A DNA stretch of 63,115 bases from Candidatus Poribacteria bacterium. Its GTDB lineage: Bacteria > Poribacteria > WGA-4E > WGA-3G. Under the pieces are notes generated by a model. That model was given only the letters and a program-made list of their open reading frames with translations. It did no database searches and had not been told where the DNA came from. Numbering within the stretch: the first letter of the stretch is position 1; each line of letters begins with the position of its first letter. The stretch is taken from the NCBI GenBank assembly GCA_028818705.1, contig JAPPNJ010000220.1, forward strand, positions 1-63,115. The letters are read 5' to 3'. Position numbers and translations under genes: made by a program. Positions 51,003-60,018 of the stretch are shown in pieces.

Positions 51003-51962
51003 ATGGAACCTAAAAAAAATATGATCAGAATTAAAATCGGAATTATCGGTTCGGGCGGGATGGCACGCCACCACCTCACACGATTTACTTCAATTCCAGA
51101 TGCGGAAGTCGTGGCGATCGCCTCCAGGAACGAAGAGACAGGCACCCAACTTGCCAAAGAACATAAAGCTGCCTTTATTCCAGAATGGGCTCGTCTCATT
51201 GAACGTGAGGATATAGACGGGGTTGTTATTTGTACACACAACGACAGTCACGGTGAGATTACTCTCACGGCGTTGCAGGCGGATAAACATGTCTTCGTAG
51301 AATATCCACTCGCAAGCGATATTGGTGAAGGAGAAGCGGCACTAAAACTTGCCGAAGAACGGCACCGTGTTTTGCGAGTTTCACATCCAGAGGCAGTCTC
51401 CAACACCCACAAAGCACTCAAACAAAAAATAGGTGAACTCGGCGACCTGCTGCTCACTTCCTTTGTCCGCCTCACACCCGGTCGCGGTGCCCGTCCTGAA
51501 ATCCTTTTCAATCTACCTGTGTCAGGAATACCTGCCCACTTTTTCATCTATCATATCTACCCGATAGTCGATTTCTTCGGGGGTGCCGCGTCCGTCAAAA
51601 AGAATGCTGTCTACGAGGGCTTAAGGGAAAATGGGCAGTACGACCGGTTTGCTAACACACTCACCGTAGAATTCAAGCGTGGTGGCATCGGACAGTGGAC
51701 ATGGGCGGGTGGGATTGCTATTAACGCTGCCGAAGAACATGAGCGATACATTCTCACCGAAGGCACAATCAGCGATGCTGGTGGCGACTGGCACTGCACA
51801 ACCCCGTCCGGCGTGGTCCCGCTCTCTATATCGGATTCACCACAGCCGACACTTCAAGAATTGTGGTTCTCTGAGATCCGGGATGCTGCCGATCAACCTC
51901 CGAATTTGGAAGACGCAGCAGTCGCGCTCGAGGCAATCCGTATCAGCCTCGCGTCTGACTAA
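51003..51962 (+). CDS. Gfo/Idh/MocA family oxidoreductase, copy 3
   Basis: A 319-residue NAD(P)-dependent oxidoreductase: KIGIIGSGGMARHH (Rossmann, about 11-24) and HVFVEYPLASDIGEG, where the usual E-K-P reads E-Y-P. The catalytic-helix region HFFIYHIYPIVDFFGG keeps a histidine. Loss of the lysine may alter or abolish dehydrogenase activity. ATG 51003 or ATG 51021 could be the start; neither has a clear binding site, and the terminator-like hairpin lies just before. It ends next to the converging hydrolase. Confidence 0.82.
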   Translation: MEPKKNMIRIKIGIIGSGGMARHHLTRFTSIPDAEVVAIASRNEETGTQLAKEHKAAFIPEWARLIEREDIDGVVICTHNDSHGEITLTALQADKHVFVEYPLASDIGEGEAALKLAEERHRVLRVSHPEAVSNTHKALKQKIGELGDLLLTSFVRLTPGRGARPEILFNLPVSGIPAHFFIYHIYPIVDFFGGAASVKKNAVYEGLRENGQYDRFANTLTVEFKRGGIGQWTWAGGIAINAAEEHERYILTEGTISDAGGDWHCTTPSGVVPLSISDSPQPTLQELWFSEIRDAADQPPNLEDAAVALEAIRISLASD

Positions 51963-51963
51963 C

Positions 51964-52744
51964 CTATGCCAATGTCTGTTGAAACCACTCGACCGATTTA
52001 GCAACAACCGCTTGTTCCCATGCGACCGCGTTGAAAGTGTGATCCCCCTTATCTAATGATTTCCAGTTCCGTCAGAGCATCGCGCCCGCGCATCAATTCG
52101 TAATACCGTTTACCGTGGGAGACCGGTACGACATCATCGCCACTGCCGTGGATCACGAGGAGTGCTCCCGTAAACGCCTGAATGGTAGCAGAAGGTGATA
52201 TTTCAGAAAGTTCCTCGTAGAACGCCTCCCCAACGATATTTGGATTAGTGAGTGCTATCTCCTCTGGAGTGAGTGTGTTTTTGGCTCTCTCCAAAATTTC
52301 ATTCTTTCGATCTGGTGGATCGTCCGAAAGCGGTGCCCACATCACTGTTGACTTCACGCGAGCATCTTGACCGGAGACAAACGCCGCAACACATCCGCCC
52401 ATACTTAACCCCAAAATTCCAATTCGGTCAGCGTCTACACCCGGCATAGCAGTGAGGACATCGATTGACTTGATCGCATCCGAAACCTCACCACCAATAG
52501 TCATCTCTGAAAAATCGCCTTCACTGTCCCCGCACCCCCGAAAGTCGAAGCGTAGTACATAAAATCCAATCGCAGCAAGTTCCCGTGCCGTCTTAACGAA
52601 TATTCTGTGTGGTTCAACCTTCGTTCCAGTGAACCCATGGAAGAAAGCGACTGCTGGACACAGCGCATCGCAACCCGTGGGTGCATGCAGTATCCCATTT
52701 ATCTGTTGGTCTTGATTGTAAAATACGACTGGTTTTTCTATCAT
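51964..52744 (-). pseudogene. Alpha/beta hydrolase with a C-terminal frameshift
   Basis: The intact reading frame (52049-52744, 231 residues) has an alpha/beta hydrolase fold: HGFTGTKVEPHR, RFDFRGCGDSEGDF, nucleophile elbow GLSMGGC, and the acid-bearing strand LLVIHGSGDDVVPV. It stops at ELEIIR, just before the catalytic-histidine strand. One base off, the next frame reads DKGDHTFNAVAWEQ and on to a stop at 51964, which is the expected C-terminus including D-H-T-F. A single extra base near 52052 would explain it. It may be a real mutation or a sequencing error; the extended end leaves one base between the converging genes. AAAGGAGAA precedes the ATG. Confidence 0.75.
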
Positions 52745-53284
52745 ATTTTTTGTTCTCCTTTGAATGTTTTGACGAATTTGGTCAGTTTGTGAGAAGACGA
52801 TTAAATTTCAGAGTAAAATTGAAAAAAGACGGAAGGAGAAAATCTGTGAGATGTCAGGTAAGTCGTGCTTTTTTGACATTTTTGCGCAAAACGCTACTCT
52901 GAAAAACGCAGAAATACGGACGACATGTCTTAATATCCTGACATGGAATTCTTGTAAAAAAATTTGCATTTCTAAATTAAATATGTTATCATATATAATG
53001 TAAATCTGAATTAAGAGTATAGGAAAGAAAATGTTACACTTTCTGCCAAATTATTTTTTTTTACGTCAGGACATTAGTCCTGAAAAACGTCTCAAAACCC
53101 AGATGACACCTAAGGTTAGAGATACTAACCGCTGTCCCTGCAATGTTACACTGGTGTAACATTTTAAGGCATCAACATCGGTAAAACACATCGCATCTTT
53201 ACGAAAGACGCAAAACAAATAGAATACCAACATCCGCGAAATCTGTAAAATCTGCGATAATCCGCGATTTGCGGAGTACTCGTC
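52745..53284. other. Gene-free region with palindromes
   Basis: No gene seen. It contains CATGTC/GACATG (near 52923-52946), a possible promoter TTGCAT (52964-52969), 17 bases, TATCAT (52987-52992), a half-site AATGTTACAC at 53030-53039, a hairpin TCAGGAC/GTCCTGA (53066-53083), and a perfect palindrome at 53142-53163. Confidence 0.5.
53142..53163. promoter_or_regulatory. Perfect 22-base palindrome, possible operator
   Basis: AATGTTACAC-TG-GTGTAACATT. The left half also occurs at 53030-53039, 112 bases upstream and just past a possible promoter. This arrangement is typical of a repressor or activator site pair; the factor is unknown. Confidence 0.5.
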
Positions 53285-53325
53285 CCGGTGAATGCCATAA
53301 GGCATTCATACCGTTGATTCTGATT
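53285..53325 (+). repeat. GAATGCC/GGCATTC hairpin with ATACCGTTGATT tail
   Basis: Same element as in the array at 8095-8262, here with the CCGGTG start that is also seen (inverted) at 62871-62920. Confidence 0.8.
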
Positions 53326-53391
53326 CATGCAACGTGCATTCAGACAAACAGAATATTACATTAACTTTTTATTTCAGTATGGTAAAATCTC

Positions 53392-54144
53392 GTGAAATCA
53401 AAGTCAATCAAGTTACAAGTGCCTCATTTATTCCGGGAGATATTTGAAACCGCAGTCGTCTTTCTTTATCCAGCAAACTGCCGTGTCTGTGAAACATCTC
53501 TTGAGGTTACATCTCTCCCTTATATCTGTGCCAACTGCTGGCAAGATATCCAATGCCTTGAGCCGCCTTGGTGCGATATATGTGGTACACCAAATATAAA
53601 AGGATGCTGTGATGAATGTGCTGTCTCCCCGCCACCCTACGGAAAACTAAGATCTATTGCATTGTATCAGACAACAATCCAACAAGCAATACATCTCTTT
53701 AAATTTGAAAAGAAAAGGGTCCTCGCACAACATTTGATTCAATTGATAAACGCCCGCATTCCGATAGATTGTGCTATTGGGGAATACGACTTCATTCTGC
53801 CTGTGCCGATTCATAAAAGGCGGCTACGGGAACGCGGCTTCAATCAGTCCACGCTGCTCGCCAAAGGCATTGCGCAAGCAGCAGGTGTGCCGATGCTTAT
53901 GGATGTGCTGGTGCGACACCGCCATACAGTGGCACAGAGCAGTTTGGACATAGAAGCCCGCCAGCACAATATCATTGACGCTTTTAAAATACGAAAACCC
54001 GACGTTATCCGTGACAAACACATCTTAATCATTGATGATGTTATCACAACTGGTGCTACCCTTCGTGAAGTGGTTAATGAGTTGTGGAAAGCCGATCCCG
54101 CTGAGATTGATGTGCTCACATTGGCAAGAACTTTACCTGACTAA
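53392..54144 (+). CDS. comF: ComF family phosphoribosyltransferase-like protein
   Basis: A 250-residue ComF: an N-terminal zinc-ribbon-like part (CRVCETS, CANCW, CDICGT, CCDEC, residues 23-78) and a phosphoribosyltransferase fold with the PRPP motif ILIIDDVITTGAT (about 209-221). ComF proteins take part in DNA uptake in competent bacteria; the role elsewhere is unclear. FILPVPIHKRRLRERGFNQS is a strong family marker. The start is GTG without a clear binding site. No other competence genes are nearby. Confidence 0.88.
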   Translation: MKSKSIKLQVPHLFREIFETAVVFLYPANCRVCETSLEVTSLPYICANCWQDIQCLEPPWCDICGTPNIKGCCDECAVSPPPYGKLRSIALYQTTIQQAIHLFKFEKKRVLAQHLIQLINARIPIDCAIGEYDFILPVPIHKRRLRERGFNQSTLLAKGIAQAAGVPMLMDVLVRHRHTVAQSSLDIEARQHNIIDAFKIRKPDVIRDKHILIIDDVITTGATLREVVNELWKADPAEIDVLTLARTLPD

Positions 54145-54366
54145 TTGCAATCCAGTCCGTTGCTGCAATTTTCTTAACATCGCCGGTTTCACCGACAGAA
54201 TCATGAAACTTTTTTCAAGTCTATTGCGTTTTATACGGTGTGCGGACTACAGTGAGGTCTGTTTATGGCACGCTTTTACTGGACAGCGAATATCCGCTGG
54301 GAGCACGCCTCAAAAACTGCTTATCACTGAGATAATTACTTAAACTTGTAGTGGGAGGTTAAACCT

Positions 54367-57300
54367 TTGCACTTAAATAGCATCAAAATTCGTGGTTTCA
54401 AGAGTTTCGCCGAAGAAGTTGAATTGATACTCGAACCCGGTATCACTACTATTGTCGGACCCAACGGTTGCGGGAAAAGCAACGTCTCCGATGCAATTCG
54501 ATGGGTGCTTGGGGAACAGAGTGCCCGCTCACTTCGGTGTGCTTCTATGCGTGACCTGCTTTTCAACGGTGGTGCTAATTTCGCCCCTGCACAGAGAACA
54601 GAGGTGACACTCCATTTTTCGGTGCCGCTTGCAAACCGAAAACTTGCTCTACAGAAGTCGAATGGTCAGGAAAACCTTGATACCTTGACGCAGGATGCTC
54701 CTGCTAAGCTTGCCTTCGCATCTCCAGAGATTGAAGTCTCCCGTCGTCTTTCCCGCGATGGTGAAAGCCGCTACCTTATCAATCAAAATCCGTGCCGTCT
54801 CCGCGACATCGGTGAACTCTTTATGGATACAGGCATCGGGGTCGATGCGTATTCCGTCATGGAGCAGAGCAAGATTGACCTGATTCTGAACGTTCGACCC
54901 GAAGATCGACGCTTTCTGTTTGATGAAGTCGCTGGCATTACCAAATATAAACACAGAAAGAAAACCGCACTCCGAAAACTTGAACAGACCGAGCGGAACC
55001 TCGTTCGTATCAACGATGTAATTCAAGAACTGCAGCGTGAGACTGAATCACTCAAGGAGCAGGCTGAGCAGGCACGTCACTATAACGCCCAACAAGCCCA
55101 GTTGAAGCAGTTTGAATTAGACCTCGCTCATAGAGAATACGATAAACTTCGTACTGATTATATCCAGGCTCAAACCGACTTAGACGCGATTTTAAGCAAC
55201 GTTACGACCGCTTCTGAGCAACTTAAATCCGCTGAAGAACGTATTGAAAGTGCCACCGATCGACAGTCCGAATTGGATACAGCAATAAGGGACGGACAGG
55301 TGGCACTTCGAGAGGTTGAAACGAATATTGAGCAGATCGAACGTCAGGTAGTGCTTCACAAGGAAAGACAACTCAATATCCAACAGCAACGACAGCGAGC
55401 ACTCCAAGCCCTTGAATCTTTAAAGGCGCAGCACACAGGTGTCCTCGCCCAGCAACGACTCCGGACGCAGGAGCATCAGAAACTTGAAGCATCCTTTAAG
55501 ATAGAGGAGAGCCGATTGGCCGCACGTCACCAGCTCCTGACGCAACTTTCTGAACGCATCAGTGCCGCCAAGGAATCTGTACAGGAAGCGCAAACTGTTT
55601 TAAGTGAAACCGCAACCGAATTAGAAGCCCGTGAGCGCCAACGCTTAGCAATTGAGCATGAGCTGACAAGTCGCCAAGGGAACCTCAACCGCCTTAAGGA
55701 GAACACAGCAGCACTAACAGCCGAACTTAAAACCGCTACTGACATCCATGCTGAAGTTCAGCGTGCCGAAACACAATTAAAAGCGGAACTCGTTCAAATT
55801 GAAGCCGAGAGGGATAAAGTAGAAATAGAACTTGGCGAAAATCAGGATGCACTCCGTAAAATTGAAGCTGAAATCAACGGCTTGCAGAATACTTTGGGCA
55901 GCAGTGTCTCTCGGTTAAGATCGCTACAAGAATTGCAGTCCGCTTATGAAGGGTATTACGCTGGAGTTCGCGCAATAATGAAGGCGAAAAACCACTATCT
56001 TGATCAATTTCGCGGCGTCTGTGGTGTTGTTGCCGAACTAATCGCCATGGATAGCGAGTATGAGGTGGCTATAGAAGTTGCTCTCGGCAGTGCTGTCCAG
56101 AACGTCATTACCGAGACTGCTGAAGATGCCCAGAATGGAATCGCTTTCCTTAAAAAGCATCGGGCTGGCAGGGTGACCTTTCTCCCGCTTGATATTTTGC
56201 GAAAACGCAGATTTAATGATGATCCACTGCTAAAACAACCCGGGGTCATCGGCATCGCCGAAGAATTGGTGGATTACGACCTTAAATACGAGATTGCTAT
56301 GCAGCATCTATTGGGAAATACACTTGTTATCCAAGATTTGGATGCTGCGGTCGCACTCACCCGTCAATTCCGTCCAAGCGCACGTCTCGTCACATTAGAT
56401 GGGGAACTCATCAATACATCGGGTGCCATCACCGGCGGTCAGACAAATCAGCAAAAAGGTGGGCTACTCAGTCGCGCACGTGAACTTGAGGAACTTGAAG
56501 ACAGGATCGGGCAGTTGACCCGAAGCAATAATCGGAAAAATGAAGCGCGTAAAGCCTACGCCGCAACGATAGCGAATTTGCAGAAAACACGGCAGACACT
56601 CACCGCACAGTGGCAAGATAAACGGGTTGAAAAAGCTTCCCTGACCAAAGACATGGAGCAGGCGAATCTCCAAGTCACCCGACTTGAGCACCAACTCGCA
56701 ACGGTTGAGACTGAAAACCGAGAACTCAACAAGGCAATGACAACTTCCCGCGAAGAGCAGGTGACCCTTGAAACTGAAATCGCAGTGTTGACCCAAAAGA
56801 CGACCCGTACCCAACGATGGATTGAACGCATGTCCGAGCAGATTGAGAGTGAAGACCGAAAACGCGCTGAAGTCGCTGACACCTGTCAGAAAATGGAGGT
56901 CTTCTTAGCCGGGCAGCGTCAAAGATTAGAGGGTTTGGTGTCCGACCTTCAGACCCTTGAGGAGACGCAACAGCGGACGACAAAGGAGATTGCTGACCAA
57001 CAGGCTGTTATTGACGCCGATGAGCAAACCCGCATTGACCTCAGCGAACAAGTCGCAGAAGCGCAACGCGAATTCCTCCGTTTAGAAGGCGATCGCGCCG
57101 AGGCTGAAGCTCGCGTTGACGAGTTGAATGAGGAACGCTCGGCACTTCTCCAAGAGGTAACCGTCCTCCAGAAGGAGATGCGCGCAACACGCAGGAAATT
57201 TGAACAACAGAACCGGGCGCGTCATAAACTTGAAGTTACAACAACACAATTGGAGATGCGCATAAAATCCGTTTCAACCCGTATCCACGATAAATATCAG

Positions 57301-57999
57301 GTTTCGATCGAGGAGCTACCACCATTGGTGAATGACGAACAGGCAATGGATGAAATCGAGCTGCTGGATAACATCGAGAAGTTGAAAGCGGAACTCGCTG
57401 CAATGGGCGCGGTAAATCTCAAAGCGATTGAGGCTTATGAGGAGCACAAAAAACGCCAAGACTTCCTTGTTGCTCAACGTGAGGATGTCCAGCAATCCAT
57501 TCAATCTACTTATCAGGCAATACAAAAGATTAACCAAACCTCAAGAGACGTATTCCTTGAGACGTTTGAACAGGTTCAGACCAACTTTCAAGAAGTGTTT
57601 ACACAACTCTTCGGGGGCGGCGAGACGGAGTTATTACTAACCGATCCGTCCAATGTGCTTGATTCAGGCATTGACATTATCGCCCGACCGCCAGGAAAAC
57701 GTCCGCAGAGTATCACGCAGCTTTCCGGTGGAGAACGATCGCTGGTCGCCATTGGGCTGTTGTTTGCCGTCTTCAAAATCAAGCCGAGTCCTTTCTGTGT
57801 GCTTGACGAAGTTGATGCCGCGCTTGATGAGGCGAATGTACTACGCTTTGCCAATCTCATCCGAGCCTACACCGAGAATACGCAGTTTGTGATTATCACG
57901 CACAACCGCCGGACAATGGAAATTGCTGACGCCATGTACGGTGTGACAATGGAACAGGCTGGTATCTCAAAAATTGTCTCTGCCAAATTTGCTGAATAG
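54367..57999 (+). CDS. smc: Chromosome segregation protein SMC
   Basis: A 1210-residue condensin ATPase that compacts and separates chromosomes. Walker A GPNGCGKS (31-38), two long coiled coils (about 170-510 and 665-1010), a hinge domain between (about 525-650, GVVAELI to TSGAITGG), signature LSGGER (near 1119) and Walker B CVLDEVDAAL (near 1145). The start is TTG with GGGAGG eight bases upstream. Unusually, after EVTLHF (79-84) there are about 30 extra residues before EIEVSRR (121-127), partly encoded by a dispersed repeat (54624-54659). ScpA and ScpB are not in the window. Confidence 0.95.
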   Translation: MHLNSIKIRGFKSFAEEVELILEPGITTIVGPNGCGKSNVSDAIRWVLGEQSARSLRCASMRDLLFNGGANFAPAQRTEVTLHFSVPLANRKLALQKSNGQENLDTLTQDAPAKLAFASPEIEVSRRLSRDGESRYLINQNPCRLRDIGELFMDTGIGVDAYSVMEQSKIDLILNVRPEDRRFLFDEVAGITKYKHRKKTALRKLEQTERNLVRINDVIQELQRETESLKEQAEQARHYNAQQAQLKQFELDLAHREYDKLRTDYIQAQTDLDAILSNVTTASEQLKSAEERIESATDRQSELDTAIRDGQVALREVETNIEQIERQVVLHKERQLNIQQQRQRALQALESLKAQHTGVLAQQRLRTQEHQKLEASFKIEESRLAARHQLLTQLSERISAAKESVQEAQTVLSETATELEARERQRLAIEHELTSRQGNLNRLKENTAALTAELKTATDIHAEVQRAETQLKAELVQIEAERDKVEIELGENQDALRKIEAEINGLQNTLGSSVSRLRSLQELQSAYEGYYAGVRAIMKAKNHYLDQFRGVCGVVAELIAMDSEYEVAIEVALGSAVQNVITETAEDAQNGIAFLKKHRAGRVTFLPLDILRKRRFNDDPLLKQPGVIGIAEELVDYDLKYEIAMQHLLGNTLVIQDLDAAVALTRQFRPSARLVTLDGELINTSGAITGGQTNQQKGGLLSRARELEELEDRIGQLTRSNNRKNEARKAYAATIANLQKTRQTLTAQWQDKRVEKASLTKDMEQANLQVTRLEHQLATVETENRELNKAMTTSREEQVTLETEIAVLTQKTTRTQRWIERMSEQIESEDRKRAEVADTCQKMEVFLAGQRQRLEGLVSDLQTLEETQQRTTKEIADQQAVIDADEQTRIDLSEQVAEAQREFLRLEGDRAEAEARVDELNEERSALLQEVTVLQKEMRATRRKFEQQNRARHKLEVTTTQLEMRIKSVSTRIHDKYQVSIEELPPLVNDEQAMDEIELLDNIEKLKAELAAMGAVNLKAIEAYEEHKKRQDFLVAQREDVQQSIQSTYQAIQKINQTSRDVFLETFEQVQTNFQEVFTQLFGGGETELLLTDPSNVLDSGIDIIARPPGKRPQSITQLSGGERSLVAIGLLFAVFKIKPSPFCVLDEVDAALDEANVLRFANLIRAYTENTQFVIITHNRRTMEIADAMYGVTMEQAGISKIVSAKFAE
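54624..54659 (+). repeat. AGCAAGTTTT-type repeat inside smc
   Basis: GCCGCTTGCAAACCGAAAAC followed by TTGCTCTACAGAAGTC. It matches the element at 29099-29172 over nearly its whole length, including flanks. Read in frame it gives VPLANRKLALQKS. Confidence 0.75.
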
Positions 58000-58021
58000 T
58001 CATAAGAACGGATGCCACGGT

Positions 58022-58990
58022 ATGGACAAGTTGAATCGGAATCAACTCACAGTTCTGCCACTCTCCGAACGCCGCCACAAGATGACGGTGGCGGACATCT
58101 ATTCGCTGGATACAGAGATTCCACCCTCTGAAAACCCGGCACTCCCTATTGTTGCAGATCGAATTGTGAAGGCACACCGTGCAGGCAAGCAAGTCATCTG
58201 GATGATGGGCGCCCACGTCATGCGGCGTGGTAACTCCCGCTTCATCATCGATTTGATGGAACGCCGTATTCTTACGCATGTCGCCACCAACGGCGCATGC
58301 GCTATCCACGATTTTGAGCTCGCCCACATCGGGGCAACGCTTGAAGATGTGGAGGACTACATCTGGGACGGTAAGTTCGGCAATTGGGAAGAAACCGGGC
58401 GTTATCTGAACGAGGCGATTGTCCGAGCGTCCCAAGATAGAATCGGGTTTGGGGAAGCAGTCGGCAGATTAATTCAAGAGGGCGAGATGAACATCGCTTT
58501 TCCGCATCGCGATGTAAGTATGTTCGCTACCGCATATCGACTCGGTGTACCGTTCACCGTTCACAAAGGCATCGGTTATGACATCATCGATCAGCATCCT
58601 GCTGCCGATTATGCCGCAATGGGGTGGGCAACGGGTGAGGATTTTCTCCGTTTTGCCCACAGTGTGTCTCAATTAGAGGGTGGTGTTTTTCTCAATTTAG
58701 GTTCTGCAGTGATGGGACCCGAAGTCTATCTCAAAAGCCTCTCTATGGCACGAAACATCGCATCGCAACGCCGTGAGGAGATTCGGCATTTCACGACTGC
58801 AAACTTCGATCTCATCGACTTCTCCGATTTCCGAGATGAAGGATCGCCTACCGATGCCCACTACTACCATCGCCCCAAAAAGACAATCCTCATCCGCACA
58901 GTCAAAGATGGTGGTGAGGGTTACCACATCTCCGGCGATTTCTCAATGACTGTCCCGCAATTGTACCGTTTGGTAACTGCATCTTTGTAG
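58022..58990 (+). CDS. Deoxyhypusine synthase-like protein
   Basis: A 322-residue protein of the deoxyhypusine synthase superfamily: WMMGAHVMRRGNSRFIIDLM (about 61-80), THVATNGACAIHDFELAHIG (about 86-105), and LGSAVMGPEVYLKSLSMARN (about 235-254) are family landmarks. True deoxyhypusine synthases modify eIF5A, which bacteria lack; bacterial relatives are uncharacterised or act in polyamine chemistry. VHKGIGYDIID is near where the active-site lysine would be. The ATG at 58022 is preferred; the open frame begins within the end of smc. It follows smc after 22 bases. Confidence 0.78.
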   Translation: MDKLNRNQLTVLPLSERRHKMTVADIYSLDTEIPPSENPALPIVADRIVKAHRAGKQVIWMMGAHVMRRGNSRFIIDLMERRILTHVATNGACAIHDFELAHIGATLEDVEDYIWDGKFGNWEETGRYLNEAIVRASQDRIGFGEAVGRLIQEGEMNIAFPHRDVSMFATAYRLGVPFTVHKGIGYDIIDQHPAADYAAMGWATGEDFLRFAHSVSQLEGGVFLNLGSAVMGPEVYLKSLSMARNIASQRREEIRHFTTANFDLIDFSDFRDEGSPTDAHYYHRPKKTILIRTVKDGGEGYHISGDFSMTVPQLYRLVTASL

Positions 58991-59001
58991 GTAGATGCAG
59001 T
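58976..59001. terminator. Hairpin overlapping the stop of the DHS-like gene
   Basis: ACTGCATC (58976-58983) and GATGCAGT (58994-59001) form an eight-pair stem between converging genes; a TTATTGTTTTTC stretch follows after about ten bases. Confidence 0.4.
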
Positions 59002-59050
59002 CGTCCGGTTATTGTTTTTCTGTAGGTAAATTATATATTTTATGCCTGTT

Positions 59051-59308
59051 TTAGTAGACACTGCTCCGATGTCCGACTTCGTGAACAATGATTTCTCTTG
59101 TGCGCCTATTGAAGGTGTAAATGATTCGGTAAGCACCGGCAGCGCGTAAGCGGAATTTTCCTCTATGTCGTCCTCGGAGTGCCTCGTGGCGATGTGTGTC
59201 GCAATTTTCACATAATGCTTTTAACTTGTCAAGAATTCGCTGTTCAACCGTGGCATCTAAACGGGTAAAGTCCGCTTCCGCTTTTGGTCTAATTTCTAAA
59301 CGGTACAT
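59051..59308 (-). CDS. RelE/ParE-type toxin
   Basis: An 85-residue toxin-like protein: MYRLEIRPKAEADFTRL, a helix pair, then LRGRHRGKFRLRAAGAYRII and a strand ending in VHEVGHRSSVY, the layout of RelE/ParE toxins with basic residues and a C-terminal H and Y. RelE members cut mRNA on the ribosome and ParE members poison gyrase; the subgroup cannot be settled by eye. Its ATG overlaps the stop of the upstream partner (TAATG), so the two are coupled. Confidence 0.85.
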   Translation of the reverse strand: MYRLEIRPKAEADFTRLDATVEQRILDKLKALCENCDTHRHEALRGRHRGKFRLRAAGAYRIIYTFNRRTREIIVHEVGHRSSVY

Positions 59309-60003
59309 TACCACTTCAATCCTAATTTTTTCGCTACTTCCTCGATCGGAATTAATTCAGCGGTGCCAGCTTCGACCTCTGCTACGCTCTGTTCCAACCT
59401 TTCAGCCACCTCCGGACGCAATTCTAACCCCTCATCTGGATTGTAGTCATAATCCTCGAAAAACTGCTCTAACTCCAGATAATACACGAAAAAATCGAGG
59501 AATTCTGATTTCAACTGTTCCGCTGCGGCATCCGATGGTGATACCTTCTGCAACTTAACAATTCGCTCCCGCGCTGCAAAGAGTCCCCAATTCGCGCAGG
59601 TTTCCATCAACGCACGGAACCCCTCATCCGATAACGCTGACACCTTTATCTCTGGTTGGGGATCCGTAAGTAAAGGTTTGTCACTCATCCGTCGCGCGAT
59701 ACGTCCTGCAGGTGATGTCTTTCGTGCAGACTCAACAATTGCCACGCGTCGCTGTAGTGGCGCAAATCTATCAGAGCCACGCAATATGGAGAGTAGGGAT
59801 TCCTCAGGTGCTTCAAGTTCAAATGCCAGTCCACAATAGTCTTCATAAAACTCACGGAGCTCGGTTTCGAGTGCTGCTCTGTCTGCATTCTTGGCAAGTA
59901 GTGCGACAAGTCGTTCGCGAGATTCAAAAAGCGGACAGTCTACCATCGGCATCAGCCAATTGCTGAATTGTGTGTGTGTCATGTCTGTTATATTGTATTT
60001 CAT
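59308..60003 (-). CDS. Large antitoxin-like partner with a duplicated helical domain
   Basis: A 231-residue soluble helical protein in the antitoxin position before the RelE/ParE gene. Residues 22-64 and 138-179 are related: LFESRERLV...ELREFYEDYCGLAFELE against LFAARERIV...LKSEFLDFFVYYLELE. The C-terminal 40 residues (LRPEVAERLEQSVAEVEAG to IEEVAKKLGL) resemble the end of small antitoxins that wrap RelE/ParE toxins. Ordinary antitoxins of this type are about 80 residues, so the two-domain N-terminus is unusual. It begins 15 bases after recG and probably shares its transcript. Confidence 0.65.
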   Translation of the reverse strand: MKYNITDMTHTQFSNWLMPMVDCPLFESRERLVALLAKNADRAALETELREFYEDYCGLAFELEAPEESLLSILRGSDRFAPLQRRVAIVESARKTSPAGRIARRMSDKPLLTDPQPEIKVSALSDEGFRALMETCANWGLFAARERIVKLQKVSPSDAAAEQLKSEFLDFFVYYLELEQFFEDYDYNPDEGLELRPEVAERLEQSVAEVEAGTAELIPIEEVAKKLGLKW

Positions 60004-60018
60004 GGGTCTCTCCTTTAA

